The notes beneath the pieces are model-generated. The model was not told the DNA's origin, did not search any database, and saw only the letters and a list, made by a program, of their open reading frames with translations. 64,000 nucleotides of DNA from Lysobacter arvi (GTDB lineage Bacteria; Pseudomonadota; Gammaproteobacteria; Xanthomonadales; Xanthomonadaceae), in the NCBI GenBank assembly GCA_031216755.1, contig JARUHG010000002.1, positions 186,001-250,000 on the forward strand. The letters run 5' to 3'. Shown here in pieces: positions 25,208 through 35,052 of the stretch; position 1 is the stretch's first letter, and each line of letters starts with the position of its first letter. The position numbers and the translations under genes were made by a program.

Positions 25208-26272
25208 ATGGATTCCCTTACCCAGATCGTCCTTGGCGCCGCCGTCGCCGCCGCCATCGCCCCGCCACAACACCGACGTGCCGCGCTGCTGGCCGGCGCC
25301 GCGCTGGGCACCTTGCCCGACCTGGACGTGTTGCCGATCAACCTGATCACGAGCGACCCCGTGGCGCGCATGACCTGGCATCGCAGCTGGAGCCATTCGC
25401 TGCTGGTGCTGCCCTTCGTCGCCTGGGCGCTATGGGCGTGGTTCCGCTCGCGGGGCGGCCGCGTCGCGCAATCGCCGGCGCGGTGGTTCTGGGCGATGCA
25501 GGGCGCGTTGCTCACGCATCCGGTGCTGGATGCCTTCACCGTGTACGGCACGCAGTTGCTGTGGCCGTTGCCGATGCCGCCGGTGATGTGGTCCAGCGTG
25601 TTCATCATCGATCCGCTCTATACGGTGTGGCTGCTGCTGGCGTGCGCCATCGCGTGGTTCGCGCGCGAACGCCGCATCGCGCGGCCGGCGCTCGTCGCGG
25701 GACTGGCCTTGAGTTCGCTCTATCTGGGGCTGTCGCTGTTCGCCAAGCACCAGGTCGACCGCGCGGCGGACAGGGCGCTTGCCGCACAGGGGCTGCAAAA
25801 CGCGCCGCGCTTTTCCGTGCCGATGCCGTTCAACATCCTGCTCTGGCGCGTGGTGGCCATGACGCCGGACGGCTTCGTCGAAGGCGAGCGCTCGCTCGTG
25901 GCCGACGAGCGGCCGATGCGTTTCCATCGCCATGCATCCGATGCACGCGCCATGGCGCAGGTGCGCGACTTTCCCGCCGTGCAGCGACTGCAGTGGTTCA
26001 ATCGCGGGTTCATGAAGGCGCAGCAGCGCGACGGCGAACTCGTGCTGTCGGACCTGCGCATGGGCGCCGAGCCGGACTACAGCTTCCGCTTCGCGGTCGC
26101 ACGCAACGCGGGCGAAGGTTGGGAGCCGATCCCGCCGCGGCAACTGCAATGGCCGTGGGACGCCAGTCGTCGCCTGGGCGCGATGTGGGATCGCATCTGG
26201 CACGAGCCCGCGGCCGAGGTCGGCATCGCGAACGCGCGGGACGCCGCCGCACCCGTGCCGGCGACGGAATGA
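25208..26272 (+). CDS. YdjM-like (DUF457) membrane-bound metal-dependent hydrolase
   Basis: The 354-residue inner-membrane protein starts MDSLTQIVLGAAVAAA and has the family's histidine/aspartate blocks: TLPDLDVL, WHRSWSHSLLVLP and LLTHPVLDAFTVYGTQLLWPLP. About five or six membrane helices are spread over residues 1-185, followed by a soluble C-terminal part. E. coli YdjM of this family is LexA-regulated, but no LexA box was seen here. The substrate is unknown. It may be read with the preceding lipid genes (48 bp gap). Confidence 0.85.
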   Translation: MDSLTQIVLGAAVAAAIAPPQHRRAALLAGAALGTLPDLDVLPINLITSDPVARMTWHRSWSHSLLVLPFVAWALWAWFRSRGGRVAQSPARWFWAMQGALLTHPVLDAFTVYGTQLLWPLPMPPVMWSSVFIIDPLYTVWLLLACAIAWFARERRIARPALVAGLALSSLYLGLSLFAKHQVDRAADRALAAQGLQNAPRFSVPMPFNILLWRVVAMTPDGFVEGERSLVADERPMRFHRHASDARAMAQVRDFPAVQRLQWFNRGFMKAQQRDGELVLSDLRMGAEPDYSFRFAVARNAGEGWEPIPPRQLQWPWDASRRLGAMWDRIWHEPAAEVGIANARDAAAPVPATE

Positions 26273-26428
26273 AAGATCGATTCCCCGAATCGGAAGACTG
26301 ACCGGACCCGCACGCCATCGGGGCCGCGCGCCGTGCGCACGCGGTCCCTTCAGGCAGAGGTTGGTGTGTTCACGTGGGCACCTTGTCGTCGGCGGTGCCG
26401 GTCCGGAGCGCGTTCGCCCCGGGGGCGG

Positions 26429-26746
26429 TCACAGCGCGCTGCGCTCCTGCAGCGTTTCGCGGTCGATCTGCACGAGGTACTCGTTGCCAGCGTCGTCGTG
26501 CAGCGCGACGGCTTCGCCGTCCATCAGCCGGTCGTAGTTGTCCTTGCCGATGGCCGCGACGAATTTCTTGTACGCGCGATCGTAGGTGTACGGGTATTCG
26601 GCGAACGCGGTGCGGTTGCCGACGATCATCGTGACCTTGCGCTCGGACAGCCCGGTGATCTTCGACAGGTCGCCGACCGGATCGGCGGCCCATGCCGGGG
26701 CGGCTACCGCCATCGCCAGTGCGATGAGTGCAATCTTGCCTTTCAT
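26429..26746 (-). CDS. Small secreted hypothetical protein
   Basis: The 105-residue product starts MKGKIALIALAMAVAAPAWAA, a clear signal peptide cleaved near residue 20, after a strong AGGAGG ribosome site 7-12 bp before the ATG. The mature part (about 85 residues) has DLSKITGLSERKVTMIVGNRTAF, then YDRAYKKFVAAIGKDNYDRLMDG and ends with acidic and polar residues. I do not recognise the family. It stands alone between convergent and divergent neighbours. Confidence 0.75.
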   Translation of the reverse strand: MKGKIALIALAMAVAAPAWAADPVGDLSKITGLSERKVTMIVGNRTAFAEYPYTYDRAYKKFVAAIGKDNYDRLMDGEAVALHDDAGNEYLVQIDRETLQERSAL

Positions 26747-26962
26747 GTGTGGCCTCCTGGTCCGCCGGAGCGCTGCGGTGGTCCGCAGAGGGGACGCTCC
26801 GACGATGGCAGGTTGGGGCACGCACGCGCGAAAAACATCGGCCGAAGGGGGCTGTTACTTTCGACCTGCACCGTTCGTCGTGAGGGCGATCCGCGCATGC
26901 GGACATGATGGTTTCATCCGAAATCGCGTCGCGCCCTTCACGTTTCTCACCGGAGCGCAGCG

Positions 26963-27799
26963 TCAGTACACCACGGCGCGCGCCTGCACGAACGCGTAGA
27001 AGAACACCGCATTGGGATCGTTCTGGACCTGGTGCATCTCGCGCCGCATGCCGTCGACGACGTCCTGCGTGACCTTGCCTGCCTCGATGAGCTGGTCCGC
27101 GGCCGACAACAGCAGTTCTTCCCAGAACGCGATCATGGTCTTGCGCCGCGCCGGCTCGCGGTTGTCGAAGTAGAACGTCTTCACTTCGGTGGTGACGTCG
27201 CGGAATCCGCCGGCCAGCAGCAGGTTGCCGAGCTTCGCGCCCACGAACGGGTCGCCGCCGCTGTCGTACTGGAAATCGTTGAACGCCATCCAGTAGCGCC
27301 ACACGTTGGGCGAATACGGATCGAGCAGGAAGGAGGAGTTCATCACCTCGGTGATGTACACCGGCGATCCCGGGGCGAGCACGCGGCGCACTTCGTTGAG
27401 CACGCGCGCGGGCGAGGGCACGTGCTCCAGCACCCAGCACAGGAATGCCGCATCGAAGGCGCGCGGCTCGAACGGCAGGTTGGTGGCGTCGGCCTGGTGG
27501 AGTTCGTAGCGGCCCTTCAGCCACGGCATCGCATCGAGGTTGGCGCGCGCGGCATCGAGCTGCGCTTCGTTGAGGTCGACGCAGGTCGCATGCAGGTCGG
27601 GAAAACGACGCAGCAGGATCTCCGTCTGCGCGCCGACGCCACTGCCGACTTCCAGCAGCCGTTGCGCGTTGCTGTAGTCGATGTTGTGGAAGATCGTCGA
27701 TTCGGCCAGACGCGCCTGTTTCACCAGCCGCGCCTGTTCGGTGGCGGAGAAACCATGCAGATAGGGAAAGTCGGAGCAGGAAGACGATGTGTCGGACAT
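26963..27799 (-). CDS. Class I SAM-dependent methyltransferase
   Basis: This 278-residue protein has a Methyltransf_11/25-type Rossmann fold: motif I LLEVGSGVGAQTEIL, the acidic tip CVDLNEAQLDAA, ADATNLPF, and FLCWVLEHVPSPARVLNEVRRVL. The C-terminal part (FFYAFVQARAVVY) is not family diagnostic. The substrate is unknown. The start MSDTSSSC was preferred over an ATG 39 bp upstream that gives a low-complexity leader. Confidence 0.82.
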   Translation of the reverse strand: MSDTSSSCSDFPYLHGFSATEQARLVKQARLAESTIFHNIDYSNAQRLLEVGSGVGAQTEILLRRFPDLHATCVDLNEAQLDAARANLDAMPWLKGRYELHQADATNLPFEPRAFDAAFLCWVLEHVPSPARVLNEVRRVLAPGSPVYITEVMNSSFLLDPYSPNVWRYWMAFNDFQYDSGGDPFVGAKLGNLLLAGGFRDVTTEVKTFYFDNREPARRKTMIAFWEELLLSAADQLIEAGKVTQDVVDGMRREMHQVQNDPNAVFFYAFVQARAVVY

Positions 27800-28023
27800 G
27801 GCCGCACCCTTGGCGTTCGGATGCGCAGATGCTCGCACGGGAGAAGTTAAGGGTGGGCCGTGGTCGCGAGGACCTCGTCTTCCTCTGCAGGGTCATCCCG
27901 CGGAGGCGGTGCTTCGGGGCGGTCCCTGTCATCCGGAAGGAGTGAGGTCGCGGACGCATGGACGTCCGGTTTCGCCGAAGTAGAGCCCGAGTCCGCCTGT
28001 GCGCGAACGACGGCGAACGGCGC

Positions 28024-29034
28024 TCAGGCCGCCACGCCCAGCGGTGGCACGCCGGCGATCAGCGCATCGAAGTAGTCGCGCGTCAGCCGCAGCTGCGCCT
28101 CGGCGGTCTCGGCGCGATTGACCACCGCGCGGAACGCCGCATTCTCCGGACGGTCCTTCGCGTACCAGCCCAGGTGCTTGCGGGCGATGCGCACGCCGGA
28201 GACTTCGCCGTAGAACGCATGCAGCTGTTCCAGGTGGCCGATCAGCACGTCGCGCACTTCGGCCAGGGTGGGCTCCGGCAGTGTTTCGCCGTGCGCCAGG
28301 TAATGCGCGATCTCGCGGAAGATCCACGGACGGCCCTGCGCGGCACGACCGACCAGCACCGCGTCGCAGCCGGTATGCGCGAGCACCTGCGCGGCCTTGT
28401 GCGGCGAATCGATATCGCCATTGGCGAACACCGGGATCGAGAGCGCCGCTTTCACCTCGGCGATCGTGTCGTACTCGGCGACGCCGGTGTACTGCTGGTC
28501 GCGCGTGCGGCCGTGCACGGCGAGCGCCGCGATGCCGGCGTCCTGCGCAATGCGTGCGATCTGGAGCGCGTTGCGTTGTCCTGCCGCCCAGCCGGTACGG
28601 ATCTTCAGCGTCACCGGCACGTCCACCGCGCCCACCACCGCCTCGAGGATGCGGGCGACCAGTTCGGGTTCGCGCATCAGTGCCGAACCGGCCCAGGCGT
28701 TGCACACCTTCTTCGCGGGGCAGCCCATGTTGATGTCGATGATCTGCGCGCCGTGGTCGACGTTATGGCGTGCCGCGTCGGCCATCACCTCCGGCACCGT
28801 GCCGGCGATCTGCACGCTGACCGGCGCAGGCTCGCCGTCGTGGTCCATGCGATGACGCGACTTGGACGTCGACCAGAAGCGTGGATCGGATGTCGTCATC
28901 TCCGACACGCACAGCCCGGCGCCCATGCGCTTGCACAGGATGCGGAAGGGCTTGTCGGTCACGCCCGCCATCGGCGCCAGGACGACGCGCGGGGCGATCT
29001 CGTGGGGACCGATGCGGAAGGAGAGGGCGGACAT
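28024..29034 (-). CDS. dusB: tRNA-dihydrouridine synthase DusB
   Basis: The 336-residue FMN flavoenzyme reduces uridines in the tRNA D-loop. Evidence: VVLAPMAGVTDKPFR at the start, the catalytic cysteine in NMGCPAKKVCNAWAGSALM, KIRTGWAAGQRNAL, AVHGRTRDQQYTG, PVFANGDIDS and VGRAAQGRPWIF, all of the DusB type. The start MSALSFRIGPHEIAPR was chosen over an ATG 60 bp upstream. In enteric bacteria dusB precedes fis; here no fis follows. Confidence 0.95.
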   Translation of the reverse strand: MSALSFRIGPHEIAPRVVLAPMAGVTDKPFRILCKRMGAGLCVSEMTTSDPRFWSTSKSRHRMDHDGEPAPVSVQIAGTVPEVMADAARHNVDHGAQIIDINMGCPAKKVCNAWAGSALMREPELVARILEAVVGAVDVPVTLKIRTGWAAGQRNALQIARIAQDAGIAALAVHGRTRDQQYTGVAEYDTIAEVKAALSIPVFANGDIDSPHKAAQVLAHTGCDAVLVGRAAQGRPWIFREIAHYLAHGETLPEPTLAEVRDVLIGHLEQLHAFYGEVSGVRIARKHLGWYAKDRPENAAFRAVVNRAETAEAQLRLTRDYFDALIAGVPPLGVAA

Positions 29035-29113
29035 GCGCCGATTGTACCGGCCCGTTCCGTCTCCCCGCGGCGAGACCGGGATCGGGGACGGCATGACGGC
29101 CGGAAGCCGGAAT

Positions 29114-30202
29114 TCAGCGCTTCCCGCGGCGCCGCCGCCAGAACAGGAAGCCGGTGACCAGCAGGAACATCGGCAGCAGCCCGACGAAGGCGGTCATCCA
29201 CTTCATCGCGGCGCCGCCCACCGCCCCGACGTGCAGCGGATAGAACGCCTGGCTCATGCGCATGCCGGCCTCGTGCGCGGTCGCGTCGAACGCCTGCACG
29301 ACGCGGCCGTCGCGCGAGAGCACCACCGTGCTGCGCCCGACCGGATGCCATTCGCCCTGCGCCTGCAGGCGGAACGACACCGCGCCTTCGTCCGGATCGG
29401 GCACCGATACGCGCGCGAGCCGCGCTCCCGGAATCGCGATGCGGGCCTGCGCGATCGCCTGCGTCCAGTCGATGGGCGCGTCGTTCGCGGGCAATTCCGG
29501 CGCTTTCACGTTCGATCCGCCGAAGGCGGCGGTGAGCGCTTTCTGGAAGCCTTTCGAGTACACCATGCCGACGCCGGTCACCGTCGCCAGCAACAGCAGC
29601 GGAAGCAGGATCACGCCCGCGCTCCGGTGCCAGGTGAGCCAGCGACGCACCGGCGGACCGGCGTGCACCTTCAGCTGCGCGAGATAGCGACCGGATCGGG
29701 GCCACCACAGGTACAGCCCGATCAGGATCATCGCCACGCTGATCCAGCCGATCACGCCCCACACTTCACGGCCCGTCTTTCCGCCGAGCAGGTCGACGTG
29801 CCATTCGTGCAGCCACAGCAGCACGTCGTCGTGGTGGCTGCGATACAGCAGCAACGCGCCGTCTTCCGGCGCGAAGTACTGGCGGTGTCCGTCCTCGAAA
29901 TACGCCTGCCAGACCGGCAGTTCCTCGCGCGGCAGGTCGAGCGAGCGCAGGCCCTCGGGCCTCCAGCGTTCGATCAGTTGCGCGAGCACGCGTCCATCGG
30001 CGACGGGTGCGTGCTGCGCGAGTTGCGGATGCTGGAGCTTGAGCAGATCGACGTGGAACACCAGCACGGTGCCCGCCAGCGAGGCGAGCGCGAACACCAG
30101 TCCTGCGGTGAGTCCGGTCCACAGGTGCAGCCACGACAGCACCGCACGCACGCGCCGTTTCGGCGGTGACTTCGTGGCGGGTGCGGCGGCGGCCATGTCC
30201 AT
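29114..30202 (-). CDS. PepSY-associated TM protein (iron-uptake linked)
   Basis: The 362-residue membrane protein has the PepSY_TM family layout: a first membrane helix with LSWLHLWTGLTAGLVFALASLAGTVL, a periplasmic PepSY-like region, central helices (WGVIGWISVAMILIGLYLWWP), WLTWHRSAGVILLPLLLLATVTGVGMVY and a final helix with a basic WRRRRGKR tail. Such proteins are thought to act with TonB-dependent receptors as ferric-siderophore reductases at the inner membrane. It starts 12 bp downstream of the receptor gene, so it is the second gene of that Fur-controlled operon. Confidence 0.88.
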   Translation of the reverse strand: MDMAAAAPATKSPPKRRVRAVLSWLHLWTGLTAGLVFALASLAGTVLVFHVDLLKLQHPQLAQHAPVADGRVLAQLIERWRPEGLRSLDLPREELPVWQAYFEDGHRQYFAPEDGALLLYRSHHDDVLLWLHEWHVDLLGGKTGREVWGVIGWISVAMILIGLYLWWPRSGRYLAQLKVHAGPPVRRWLTWHRSAGVILLPLLLLATVTGVGMVYSKGFQKALTAAFGGSNVKAPELPANDAPIDWTQAIAQARIAIPGARLARVSVPDPDEGAVSFRLQAQGEWHPVGRSTVVLSRDGRVVQAFDATAHEAGMRMSQAFYPLHVGAVGGAAMKWMTAFVGLLPMFLLVTGFLFWRRRRGKR

Positions 30203-30214
30203 CGCGAACGTGTA

Positions 30215-32356
30215 TCAGAACCGGTGCGACCAGCCCACGGTCAGCACGCGGCCGCGACCGGCGGTGTAGGTATCAGCGCGCGGCGTGGTCTGCGAGTAGT
30301 ACGTCGTGTACTGCTCGCCGAGCAGGTTCTCAAGGCCGACGTTGAGCGTGCCCAGCGGCAACTGGACGCGCGCCTGCAGGTCGACGGTCGTGTAGCCCTC
30401 GAACTCGTTCGGCAGCGTCGTGCCGCGATAGTCGAAATCGCGATCGAACGCGTGGCTGGCCTGCAGGCGCGTGGACACCGCCGGCGTCCACGTCTGTTCC
30501 CAGAACGCGGTGGCGCGATCGGGCGCGACGTTCACGCCCGGCAGATCGCTGTCCACGCGATCGTCGCCGTTGCTGTCGTAGCGGCCGTCGGTCTGCGCGT
30601 AGGCCACGCCGACGCGCGTGGCGTCGTTGAACTGATAGGCGACGCTGCCTTCGAAGCCGTCGATCTCGGTGCGCTCGCGCACGACCTGGTAGTACTGCGT
30701 CGCCGGATCGAACGCCAGGCGCGAGCCCAGGTCGGAATCCGACCAGTACGCAGCCAGGTGCACGAGCCAGCGGCCGTCGTCGTAATCCAGGCCGATTTCC
30801 TGGTTGTCGGCGATCACCGGTTGCAGGTCGACCAGCGTGTCCACGCGCTGGTTGGGCGTGTTGATCGCGCGCAGCACGCGGCCGATGTCCGCCACCGTGT
30901 AGCCTTCCGAATACGAGGCGTAGAACTTCAGCGCGTCGGTGGCTTCCCACACGATGCCGACGTTGGGCAGCGTCTCGCTCGTTTCCGGGGAGCCGCCCGT
31001 CACGAAGTAGCGCGTGCCGTGGACGCCCGGCGTGAGGCGCTGGTCGGGAATGGTGAGGTAGTCGTCCACCTGCAGCTTGCCGCGCTCATGGCGAAGGCCG
31101 CCGGTGAGCATCACCGAATCGGCCACCCACCATTCCATCTGCACGAACGGCGAGGCGGATTCGTAGGTGGTTTCCGGCACCCAGTCGATGCCTGCGCGCA
31201 CGAGTTCCTGCGAGGTCGTGTCGCGCGCGAGATCGAGGCCGACCGTCGCGCGCAGGCGCAGGCCGAACAGGTCGCCGCGCGACCAGCTGAACTTGCCGCC
31301 AAGCTTTTCCGACAGGTTCTGCGACTGGTCGAACCAGTCCGGATCGCGTCCGTCGCCCCAGAAATCGCCCCAGTAGCTGCCGCCGTACAGCGCTTCGAAA
31401 TCCACCCAGTAGAGCTGCGCCTGGAAGTAGCCGCCGGCGAGCGCCTTGTCGGTGTAGTCCAGCGTGAGCGACGTGGAGCGGTTGCGCGGGCCTTCGCCTT
31501 CGCTGCCGCCGCGCGCGGAGGTGGCGGTCTGGCCGGTCGCGGGGTTGCCGCTGACCGCGTGATAGTCGTTATTGCCCTGCAGCTCGTAACGGTTCGCGCT
31601 GACCTGCAGGCGGCGGGCGTCGTCGAGGTTCCAGCCGGCCTTCGCGAAGAGGTTGTAGGCCTGCGCGTCCATCAGGTCGCCCTGCACGTCGTTGATGGCG
31701 ATCGACTCGCCATCGCCGTCGTAATACAGCCCTTCGCTCGCGTACGACGCGCCGCCGACGAAATCGAACGCGCCCGAACGCGTGCCGAAAAGGTACGAGG
31801 CCCGATAGCCGGTGCTGTCGCTTTCGTGCGGCAGCGCGGTGGACCCGGCGACCGAGACGTCCTGGAAGGTCTGGCCGTCCTGGCGCGGCGCGCGCTTGGT
31901 GATGATGTTGATGATGCCGCCCGACGCGCCCAGGCCCTGCAGCGCGTTGGCGCCGTGGATCACTTCGATGCGCTCGATCATCGACGGATCGATGGTGTGG
32001 CCGTCGCGGCCGCCATCGCGCAGCGGCGTGGACTGCGGCACGCCATCGACCAGGTACAGCGGCTTGCGCCCGCGCAGCGTCTCGCCGCTGTTGGTGAGCT
32101 TCTGGCGCGAGGGGGCGAAGGAGGGAATCAGGTTCGCCAGCACCTGCGAGACGTCCTGCGTGAGCGCGAGCTGTTGCTGCAGCTGCGCCTGGTCGATCAC
32201 GGTGATCGTGTTCGGCAGCGCGGCTTCGGAGTCGGGCGTGCGGCTGGTGCTGGCCGAGACGGTGACCCGATCGATGTCGGTGGCCTCATCGGCATGGGCG
32301 AGGGGCGCGACAAGGGCGGCCAGCAGGGCGCTGGCGAGGGCGTGGCGACGGAGCAT
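30215..32356 (-). CDS. TonB-dependent outer-membrane receptor (probable ferric-siderophore)
   Basis: This 713-residue protein has a signal peptide (residues 1-22, ending LAHA), a plug domain (about 45-165; LPNTITVIDQAQL, RGRKPLYLVDGVPQ, IERIEVIHGANALQGLGASGGIINIITK) and a 22-strand barrel ending in the usual aromatic (VGWSHRF). DRVTVSAS near the N-terminus may serve as the TonB box. The Fur box 35 bp upstream and the PepSY membrane protein 12 bp downstream point to iron-siderophore uptake. No siderophore genes are in the window, so it may import a foreign siderophore. Confidence 0.92.
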   Translation of the reverse strand: MLRRHALASALLAALVAPLAHADEATDIDRVTVSASTSRTPDSEAALPNTITVIDQAQLQQQLALTQDVSQVLANLIPSFAPSRQKLTNSGETLRGRKPLYLVDGVPQSTPLRDGGRDGHTIDPSMIERIEVIHGANALQGLGASGGIINIITKRAPRQDGQTFQDVSVAGSTALPHESDSTGYRASYLFGTRSGAFDFVGGASYASEGLYYDGDGESIAINDVQGDLMDAQAYNLFAKAGWNLDDARRLQVSANRYELQGNNDYHAVSGNPATGQTATSARGGSEGEGPRNRSTSLTLDYTDKALAGGYFQAQLYWVDFEALYGGSYWGDFWGDGRDPDWFDQSQNLSEKLGGKFSWSRGDLFGLRLRATVGLDLARDTTSQELVRAGIDWVPETTYESASPFVQMEWWVADSVMLTGGLRHERGKLQVDDYLTIPDQRLTPGVHGTRYFVTGGSPETSETLPNVGIVWEATDALKFYASYSEGYTVADIGRVLRAINTPNQRVDTLVDLQPVIADNQEIGLDYDDGRWLVHLAAYWSDSDLGSRLAFDPATQYYQVVRERTEIDGFEGSVAYQFNDATRVGVAYAQTDGRYDSNGDDRVDSDLPGVNVAPDRATAFWEQTWTPAVSTRLQASHAFDRDFDYRGTTLPNEFEGYTTVDLQARVQLPLGTLNVGLENLLGEQYTTYYSQTTPRADTYTAGRGRVLTVGWSHRF

Positions 32357-32390
32357 CGTGGAATCCGGGACGTCGAAAGCCCGCCATGTT

Positions 32391-32409
32391 AATGCGAATA
32401 ATTCTTATT
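32391..32409 (-). promoter_or_regulatory. Fur box of the TonB receptor operon
   Basis: On the minus strand AATAAGAATTATTCGCATT is nearly a perfect inverted repeat and differs from the common AATGAGAAT-n-ATTCTCATT form of Fur site at only two positions. It lies 35 bp upstream of the receptor start codon, in one of the few AT-rich spots in the region. Confidence 0.8.
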
Positions 32410-32477
32410 TGATAGGGCGGGCTCGCGCGGCGCTAGGCCGGAGCCCTCTCCCGGCGGAAGAACGGGCGGCGCGGCGG

Positions 32478-33482
32478 TCAGCCGAACCGCTGCCGGACGT
32501 CCGCGTCGTGCGGCATCGACGCCGCGGCGCCGGCGCGTTCGGTCGAAAGCGCCGCGTACCGGTTCGCGTAGTGGAGGTGATCGGCGAAGGCCGCCTCCGG
32601 ACGCAGCGCCCATGATGCCGCCAGCGCGCCGTTGAACGCGTCGCCGGCACCGGTGGTGTCCTGCGGCTGCACCTTCGCGGCCGCCACGCGGTAATGCGTG
32701 CGCGCGTCGCGATGCAGTGCGACGTCCGCGTGCGAAACGAAGCAGCCGGCCGCGCCCAGCGTGACGACCACCGTCCCGTGCGGCAGCAGGCGCCGGCACC
32801 ACGCGTGCAGCGCGTCGTCGTCCAGGGCCGCGACCGTCGAGGCGTCGAGGCGCTCGCCGAGGTGGCGCTCCAGTTGCGCGCAGAACTCGGTCTCGTTCGG
32901 CGTGATCACGTCGCTCAAGGCCAACAGGGACGCCGGCACCCGCGCATCGGCCGGCGCGGGATTGAGCATCGTGCGCACGCCGGCCGCGCGTGCGACCTCG
33001 AACGCCGCCTCGATCGACGCCAGCGGCGATTCCAGTTGCGCGAGCAGCACGTGCGCGCCCTCGATGGCACCGCGTTGTGACTCGACGAAATCGACCGGCA
33101 GGTCGGCGTTGGCGCCGGGGCCGATCACGATCGAATTGCGGCCGTCGTGATCGACGTAGATGCCGGCCGTGCCCGTCGGTTCGTGGCTGGCGTGCTCGCG
33201 AAGATCGAGCCCGTCGGCGGCGGCGAGCGCGCGTGCGAGCTGCCCGCCGAGGTCCTCGCCCAGCGCGCACACGAACACCGTGGGCGCGCCGGCCCGCGCT
33301 GCGGCGGTCGCCTGGTTGAATCCCTTGCCGCCCGGTCCGGTGCGGTACTGGCCGCTGAGCGTCTCGCCCGGCCGCGGCAGCGCCGCAACCGTCCACACGT
33401 GGTCGACGTTGAACGAGCCGACGACGACGACGGAACCGGAATTCGTCACTCGCGATCCAGGATGGGGTGAAGCAACGCTCAT
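32478..33482 (-). CDS. rbsK: Ribokinase (PfkB family)
   Basis: The 334-residue sugar kinase phosphorylates ribose at O5. Ribokinase signatures are VVVVGSFNVDHVWTV, the PGGKGFNQATAAAR substrate loop, DVITPNETEFC, and the anion-hole/catalytic-base block DTTGAGDAFNGALA. The first about 15 residues (MSVASPHPGSRVTN) look like a non-conserved leader; a later start is possible. The adjacent upstream CNT transporter gene on the same strand suggests a nucleoside-ribose salvage unit: imported nucleosides release ribose that this enzyme activates. The TonB receptor downstream has its own Fur promoter. Confidence 0.9.
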   Translation of the reverse strand: MSVASPHPGSRVTNSGSVVVVGSFNVDHVWTVAALPRPGETLSGQYRTGPGGKGFNQATAAARAGAPTVFVCALGEDLGGQLARALAAADGLDLREHASHEPTGTAGIYVDHDGRNSIVIGPGANADLPVDFVESQRGAIEGAHVLLAQLESPLASIEAAFEVARAAGVRTMLNPAPADARVPASLLALSDVITPNETEFCAQLERHLGERLDASTVAALDDDALHAWCRRLLPHGTVVVTLGAAGCFVSHADVALHRDARTHYRVAAAKVQPQDTTGAGDAFNGALAASWALRPEAAFADHLHYANRYAALSTERAGAAASMPHDADVRQRFG

Positions 33483-33562
33483 CGCTACGCCTGCCGAAGG
33501 GTGTGGCCGATCGGGGATCCGCTTTGGCGACTCACGGATGCCCGATCACGAATCAGGGCATC

Positions 33563-34861
33563 TCAGCTGCCGAACCACGTCAGCACGCCGGCGATGGTCG
33601 CGGTCATGAACGTTGCGATCGAACCGCCGAGCACCGCGCGCAGGCCGAAGCGGGCGAGATCCTGGCGACGTTCCGGCGCGAGGCCGCCGATGCCGCCGAT
33701 CTGGATCGCGATCGAGGAGAAGTTGGCGAAGCCGCACAGCGCATAGGTGGCGATCAGCCGGCCCTGGTCGGTCAACGTCACGCCGGCGACCTTGCCGTTG
33801 ACGATGTCGGCCAGCTGCAGGTACGCCACGAATTCGTTGATGACGATCTTCTGGCCGATCAGGCTGCCGACGGTGGGCGCGTCCTGCCACGGCGTGCCGA
33901 TCACCCACGCCAGCGGCGCGAGCACGTAACCGAAGATGGTCGCCAGGTCGAAGGGCTTGCCGATGGCGGCCGAAATGCCGGTGACCTCGCCCAACCAGCT
34001 CAGCGGCCAGTTGACCAGCGCGATCAGCGCGATGAAGGCCAGCAGCATCGCGCCGATGTTCAGCGCCAGGCGCAGGCCGTCGCCCGCGCCGGCCGCGGCG
34101 GCGTCGATGATGTTGGCCGTGGTCTTCTCCACTTCCATCTTCACCGTGCCGCGCGTGAGCGGCTCCCCGGTTTCGGGGATGAGGATCTTGGCGATGACCA
34201 GCGTCGCCGGCGCGGCCATGATCGATGCCGCGAGCAGGTGCTTGGCGTAGAACGCCTGCTGCTCCGGATCGCCGCCGCCGAGCATGCCCACGTAGGCCGC
34301 CAGCACGCCGCCGGCGATGTGCGCCATGCCGCCGATCATCATCGTGATCAGCTCCGACTCGGTCATCTTCGGGATGTACGGGCGCACGGTCAGGGGCGCC
34401 TCGGTCTGGCCGATGAACACGCTGGCGCAGACGCTGGTGGTTTCCGCGCCGGAAACGCGCATGACCTTGGTGATCACCCAGGCCATGCCGCGCACGACCG
34501 CCTGCATCACCCCCAGGTGGTACAGCACGCCCATCAGCGCGGCGAAGAAGATGATGGTCGGCAGCACCTGGAAGGCGAAGATGAAGCCGTAGGTGTTCAC
34601 GTCCATCAGGTTGCCGAAGATGAACTTCGAGCCTTCGCCGACGAAGCTGAGCACCTTCACGAAGCCATGGCCGATGGCGTCGAACACGTCCTTGCCGCCG
34701 GGAACCAGCAGCACCAGTGCGGCGAACGCGACCTGCAGGCCGACGCCGGTCAGCACGAGCTTCCAGTCGACCAGGCGCTTGTTGTTCGAGAATAGCCAGG
34801 CAATGCCGATCAGCACCGCAAGACCAAACAGGCCAAAGGCCACCCGGGTAATGGCTTCCAC
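33563..34861 (-). CDS. CNT-family concentrative nucleoside transporter (NupC-like)
   Basis: The 432-residue inner-membrane protein has three gate-type N-terminal helices and the CNT core blocks: GSKFIFGN, FAFQVLPTIIFFAALMGVLYHLG, SVFIGQTEAPLTVRPYI, MTESELITMMIGGMAHIAGGVLAAYV, ASIMAAPATLVIAKI and the C-terminal NEFVAYLQLAD with ALCGFANFSSIAIQIGG. CNT proteins import nucleosides with a proton or sodium gradient. It is upstream of the ribokinase gene with an 80-bp gap holding a GATTCG-type repeat remnant. Confidence 0.93.
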   Translation of the reverse strand: MEAITRVAFGLFGLAVLIGIAWLFSNNKRLVDWKLVLTGVGLQVAFAALVLLVPGGKDVFDAIGHGFVKVLSFVGEGSKFIFGNLMDVNTYGFIFAFQVLPTIIFFAALMGVLYHLGVMQAVVRGMAWVITKVMRVSGAETTSVCASVFIGQTEAPLTVRPYIPKMTESELITMMIGGMAHIAGGVLAAYVGMLGGGDPEQQAFYAKHLLAASIMAAPATLVIAKILIPETGEPLTRGTVKMEVEKTTANIIDAAAAGAGDGLRLALNIGAMLLAFIALIALVNWPLSWLGEVTGISAAIGKPFDLATIFGYVLAPLAWVIGTPWQDAPTVGSLIGQKIVINEFVAYLQLADIVNGKVAGVTLTDQGRLIATYALCGFANFSSIAIQIGGIGGLAPERRQDLARFGLRAVLGGSIATFMTATIAGVLTWFGS

Positions 34862-35052
34862 TCAGTATCTCCCCTGCAACCGGCGGCCGGCAGCGAGTCT
34901 TGTCGTTCAGGAATGATGCGGCCTGAGCCCTCGCGGGGGCGGGTCACGGCTGCGGCGGCGCGTAGTTTACGACGAGCCCGAGGGCACGCGACGGCCGGCG
35001 CGTCCAGAGCCGGTCGCCGCGACGGCGGGTCGGGAAATTGCGCGTCGCCCGG

